In this document: piece by piece, positions 60,251 through 64,000 of the stretch | Layout of the letters: each line of letters opens with the position of its first letter | Position numbering within the stretch: position 1 is the first letter of the stretch | Assembly (NCBI RefSeq): GCF_040412425.1 | Contig: NC_089749.1 | Coordinates: forward strand, 37,634,570-37,698,569 | Direction of reading: 5' to 3' | DNA: 64,000 nucleotides | Source: Macrobrachium rosenbergii | Lineage: Eukaryota; Arthropoda; Malacostraca; Decapoda; Palaemonidae | Program-made: the position numbers and the translations under genes | Notes under the pieces: model-generated | What the model was told of the DNA's origin: nothing | The model's input: the letters and a program-made list of their open reading frames with translations, nothing else | Databases searched by the model: none

Positions 60251-61566
60251 GGGAGGTTTTTGTGGTACCTCTCGAAGTGGGGCTGTCTGAGTAGATCGAC
60301 TCTCATGGGCAGTGTTCTCAGGAAGTCCACTAGGAAGGACAAGACCTCTGTGAACCACTCCCTCGAAGGCCAAAACGGGGCGATCAACGTCATCCTTGCC
60401 CCTTCCGACGACGCAAACTTCCTGATGACTTCTCCGAGGATTTTGAACGGGGGAAAGGCATAAACGTCCATCCCCGTCCAATCCCAGAGAAGAGCATCTA
60501 CTGAGATCGCTCCTGGATCGAGTACAGGGGAGCAGTAAAGAGGAAGCCTCTTCGTCTTGGAAGTCGCGAAGAGATCCACCAAGGGACGTCCCCATAGCCT
60601 CCACAGTCCCTGACAAACCTCTTGGTGCAGGGTCCACTCAGTCGGCAGCAGTTGTTGTTGCCGACTTAGAAGATCCGCAAGGACGTTCTCCACACCTGCA
60701 ACGAACCTCGTGAGGATCGTAATATTCCGGGCCTGTGCCCACAGCAGGATGTCCTTTGCTAAAGTGAACAGGGACCGAGAGTGAGTTCCTCCCTGTTTTT
60801 TTAGGTATGCCAGGGCCGTGGTGTTGTCCGAGTTGATCTGGACTACTCGGTTTGTGACTCGTCCCTCGAAGAAAAGTAGGGCCATCTGAATCGCCCCCAA
60901 TTCTTTGAGATTTATGTGCCAGGACACTTGTTCCCCTCTCCAGGTGCCCGACACTTCTTCCCCCCCTAGTGTTGCTCCCCATCCCGATGTGGACGTGTCG
61001 GAAAACAACACTAGGTCGGGGTTCTGAAGGTTGAGAGAAACGCCTTCTGCCAACTTTGAGGGATCGAGCCACCACCTTAGGTGATCCTTCACCTTTGGCG
61101 AGATCTTCAGAGAAACTTCCAGATCCTCCTTGTTCTGCCAGTTCTCTGCAAGGAAGAACTGAAGTGGTCTGAGATGTAGTCTCCCCAGGGCAACAAACTT
61201 CTCCAGCGATGAAATGGTCCCCAGCAGACTCATCCATTCCCTCATCGAGCATGTTTCTTTCCGCAGGAAGGCTGAAACTTTGTCTAAGCACTGTTGCTGT
61301 CTTTCTTGTGACGGAAAAGCTCGAAAAGCCACTGAATCCATCTGAATCCCCAGATAAACGATGGACTGAGTCGGGGTCAGATGGGACTTTTCGAAATTCA
61401 CCAGAAGTCCTAGGGACTTCGTCAAATCCAACGTCGTGTGAAGGTCCTCCAGACACCTCGACATTGACGAGGCTCGAATGAGCCAATCGTCCAAATAAAG
61501 CGAGACTCTTATCCCTGCAAGGTGAAGCCATCTCGCCACATTCCTCATTAACACCGTGAAGACCAT
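60073..61566 (-). CDS. DIRS G RT C-terminal part, RNase H and linker (open frame)
   Basis: 497 codons without a stop. RT motif C is SLYLDDWLIR at residues 22-31, followed by FRAFPSQERQ (thumb side). RNase H acidic motifs are VLFSDTSTSGWG, LKELGAIQ, INSDNTTALAYL and ENVLADLLSR. The linker has VDLFATSKTKRLPLYCSP, VYAFPPFKILGEVI and LIAPFWPSREWF. In DIRS elements this linker is called methyltransferase-like; the FPPF here might stand for the (N/D)PP(Y/F) motif, which is inference. The start codon marks only where the frame opens after an indel in motif B; it is not the real protein start. Confidence 0.88.
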   Translation of the reverse strand: MVFTVLMRNVARWLHLAGIRVSLYLDDWLIRASSMSRCLEDLHTTLDLTKSLGLLVNFEKSHLTPTQSIVYLGIQMDSVAFRAFPSQERQQQCLDKVSAFLRKETCSMREWMSLLGTISSLEKFVALGRLHLRPLQFFLAENWQNKEDLEVSLKISPKVKDHLRWWLDPSKLAEGVSLNLQNPDLVLFSDTSTSGWGATLGGEEVSGTWRGEQVSWHINLKELGAIQMALLFFEGRVTNRVVQINSDNTTALAYLKKQGGTHSRSLFTLAKDILLWAQARNITILTRFVAGVENVLADLLSRQQQLLPTEWTLHQEVCQGLWRLWGRPLVDLFATSKTKRLPLYCSPVLDPGAISVDALLWDWTGMDVYAFPPFKILGEVIRKFASSEGARMTLIAPFWPSREWFTEVLSFLVDFLRTLPMRVDLLRQPHFERYHKNLPALSLTAFRLSRSWPEREVFQDQWRELLPEPEDSLPVICTNRSGPCSGDGVGRRAFPLP

Positions 61567-62130
61567 AGGGAGCTGTGCTTAGCCCGAAGCAGAGCCCTGA
61601 ATTGATATACCTGTCCCCGCAGGATAAACCTCAGGTACTTCCTTGATAGAGGATGTATAGGGACGTGAAAGTAGGCGTCCTGGAGATCCAGAGAAACCAT
61701 CCAGTCGCCTGGTCTTACGGCTCCTATAACCGACTGGGACGTCTCCATTTTGAACTTCTCTTTCAGAACGAAATGGTTCAACCTGCTGACGTCCAGGACT
61801 GGTCTCCATCCTCCTGACTGCTTCGGGACCAGGAACAACCTGTTGTAGAAGCCTGGGGATTGTAAATCTGAGACCTGTTCCACAGCTCTCTTCTTGAGCA
61901 TCTGCTCGAGCAGGTCGAAAAGAATCTGCTGCTTCTCCTGCTGATAGGAGGGCGACAGATCCTTGGGCTTCGTGCACAACGGAGGTAAGACAAGGAATGG
62001 GATCTTGTATCCCTTTTCGATGACTTCGAGGGACCAGTTGTCCGTCCCTCTCTCTCTCCAGGCTCTTGCAAAGGAAAGAAGCCTGGCTCCAACAGGTGTC
62101 TGGAGGTCCACAGAGTCACTTCTTGCCCCT
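61560..62130 (-). pseudogene. DIRS G reverse transcriptase N-terminal part
   Basis: TPVGARLLSFARAWRERGTD opens the region, followed by FYNRLFLVPKQSGGWRPVLD, MVSLDLQDAYFHVPIH (motif A, intact) and YQFRAL. The frame is then lost by a small indel in the motif B position around 61590, after which the open frame beginning at 61566 continues with FTVLMRN. Otherwise it is well preserved. Confidence 0.87.
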
Positions 62131-62182
62131 AGGTTTGGAAGGGGCTTTACCTCTGGAGAGACCTCTTCCTCGAGAGGACGAT

Positions 62183-63859
62183 CTAGAGGAAGAAGCTCCT
62201 CCCACGAAAGGGCTTCTGTATCTTGGAAGCCTGCCCAAGGGAAGAAGTCAAAGGGACTGCTGGACGTCTAGAAGACTGGGCCAGGAGGTCTTGAGTAGCC
62301 TTCTCTTGCAAAGTGGCGGCAGTATCCTTGACTAAGGACTGGGGAAAAAGATGGCTAGACATCGGGGTGAACAGCAACTCTGCCCTCTGTGAAGGAGAAA
62401 CCAACTTCGCAGTGAAGTTGCAGTATAAGGCTCTCTTCTTTAAAAGCCCCGTACAGAAGTGGGCAGCCAGCTCTTCGGAGCCATCCCTGACAGCCTTGTC
62501 CATGCAAGCTAGGACGCTGAATAAGCCTCCCAGACTAATGGAGTCAGGGCTTCGAGCCTGCAAGTCCAGGACTCCCAGGCACCAGTCCAGAAAGTTGAAA
62601 ACTTCCATTGTTCTGAAGAGACCTTTCAGATGGTGCTCAGTTTCAGACAAAGTCCAGGACACCTTCGCTGACGAAGGGAGAGACCTCCTAGGAGCGTCCA
62701 CAAAGCTGGCGAAGTCCCCTTGGGAAGAGGAAGGAACTCTCCAACCAACATCCTCTCCCGTCTCGTACCAAATCCCCGCTTTCCCACTCAATCTTGACGG
62801 AGGCAGGGCGAAAGAAGTCTTGTACTAGGCCTTCCTGGAGTCCATCCACTCCTGAACTTTCTTAAAGGCCCTCTTCGTAGAGAGAGACGTGGCCATCTTC
62901 ACAAAACCTGAAGTCTTCTGTGACTTTAATGAGGTTAACTGCGAAGGAGGAGGGCGAGGAGCAGAGGGTTGAAACTTGTCCCCAAACAAGTCCTTCAGCA
63001 AACGTGTCAAGACCTGGTAATCGGAAGAAGCTGATGAAGTCGAGGACTGTTCCTCAACTGCAGGTTCCGATGCACTTGACAGCTCTCCTTCTTCAACGGG
63101 AGCAACCGAAGAGATTGGAGAAACTCCGGGAGGTCTAAGCCCTTGCAGTCCAACTCGCAAAAGGGACTTCTGCTTGGAAGAAGTCCGAGAGGGGTCTGGA
63201 GCTCGCGAAAAATCTCGGCAAGAAGCATCCTGATGAGCGTCCTGACGAGGTCGAGCAGCAAGGGGAGTGTCTTGCCGAGCAGCATGAGGAGCGTCATGCT
63301 TAGCAGCATGAGAAGCGTCATGGCGAGAAAAAAGCAGAGCGCCAGAACGAGGGGCATCAAGCCTAGCAGCATGGAAAGCGTCAGCAAGAGGGAATTGGCG
63401 ATCCCTGCTAAGACCAGTAAAGCGCTGAGCCAAAGGACTTCTAGAGGGCGGCAAAGCAAGAGAAGAAGATGAACGCGGAGAAGACGGGGACGGTTTGGAC
63501 CTCTTGATCGGCAGTCGGGAATCCTTCCGACGACGACACAGATCTGTCTCCTCCTGGGCCATTAACGAAGCCAACTGCCGCTGCATGTCTAGCAGAAGCT
63601 TCCGAGTAGGAGAAGTCTCCTTCTCAGGAGAAGGGCTGATTCTGTGAGAAGACGAGGGGCGAGGGGACGCCTTCTTTCTTCTCATAGGGGAAGCAACAGC
63701 TCTCTCCCTGGAGCGACCGGGGCGCTCAAAAGCGTCATCGTCCGATGACGTCCTGGTCCTCTTCTGCGGCGGGAGGGCGTCAAAACTCTCCGGAGAAGAG
63801 CGAAGAGCGCCACCAGAAAAGGGACGTGAAGCGTCCCCTTCTCTGAAGCTTCTCTTCAA
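62183..63859 (-). pseudogene. DIRS G gag, with one in-frame stop
   Basis: The first 344 codons (63859-62825) are Ser/Arg/Asp-rich, with PSPSSPRSSSSLALPPSRSP, a repeat of RHDASHAAKHDAPHAARQDT type and an acidic Ser-rich block, ending in FKKVQEWMDSRKA. A TAG at 62825-62827 follows, and the same frame then continues for about 210 codons through ETEHHLKGLFRTMEVFNFLDW to KPFRGRSFF near 62190. Alignment with A, B and D shows both sides belong to one gag. The true start may lie upstream. Confidence 0.8.
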
Positions 63860-64000
63860 AGGTCAAGAGACCTTCCGAGAGCTCCACTCCTGACGCGGGG
63901 AGGAAGATTCGGGAGACGAGAAGCAATCCTTAAGGATTCGTGCCCGTGCACAATCCTTGGCAGCCTGGGAAGCGTCAACAGGACCTGCCGAAGGGACGCC

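Larger units (their letters stand above)
58473..64000 (-). mobile_element. DIRS-type retrotransposon G, best preserved, runs off the window
   Basis: Right terminal repeat 58473-58690, ICR 58703-58800, recombinase 59200-60200, RNase H/RT 60073-62111, gag 62183-63859. It is the same family as B but much less decayed: RNase H and linker are a single open frame of 497 codons. The left end lies beyond 64000. Confidence 0.9.

Overview
This is a transposon-dense eukaryotic window with almost no host coding sequence. The mix of several DIRS-type tyrosine-recombinase retrotransposon families, BEL/Pao, Ty3/gypsy, Penelope-like, pogo/Tigger-like and piggyBac-like elements, with long (TA)n and (GA)n tracts and a spliced CYTH-domain exon, fits an arthropod genome. 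A decapod crustacean is the best guess from general knowledge of such genomes; the sequence alone does not prove it.

Layout. Positions 1-1063 and 13827-14960 are the two halves of one minus-strand Penelope-like element. It is split by DIRS element A (1064-13826), which is itself split inside its gag gene by DIRS element B (5516-11844). B carries a 5S rRNA-like insertion. A second, 5'-truncated Penelope copy lies head-to-head at 15001-15760 and runs into a (TA)n tract. A decayed Ty3/gypsy element (about 16980-18955) has an internal deletion, a 796-bp piggyBac-like MITE and a five-fold 75-bp duplication of its RT motif-B segment. DIRS element F (about 18975-44440, minus) is interrupted by a 20.65-kb segment bounded by pogo/Tigger-like ends and TA duplications (20762-41412). 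Inside that segment lie a piggyBac-like candidate with a 460-bp foldback, a BEL/Pao element with both LTRs (23924-32357), a plus-strand DIRS element C (32548-40568) and a small TA-flanked MITE.

Further right are a tandem-repeat-bearing piggyBac-like element (45790-47553), DIRS D (47558-52449, minus), one host exon of a CYTH-domain gene (52894-53049), the end of a DIRS family H, the end of DIRS E, a second and longer copy of the tandem-repeat element (54978-57884), an inverted-repeat module, and DIRS G (58473 to the window end, minus), the best preserved element here.

How the parts work together. The DIRS elements show the expected order: left inverted terminal repeat, gag, RT plus RNase H, a methyltransferase-like linker, tyrosine recombinase (YR), an internal complementary region (ICR) and right inverted terminal repeat. 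The ICR is readable as the joined complement of both element ends, as expected for a circular intermediate integrated by a YR. Nearly every transposon gene is broken by frameshifts or stops. The most notable observations are a U1-snRNA-5'-end-like / perfect 5' splice-site motif in the terminal repeats of four DIRS families, an SGNH-hydrolase-like ORF in the BEL/Pao leader, the 20.65-kb Tigger-bounded segment, and the three-level nest on the left.
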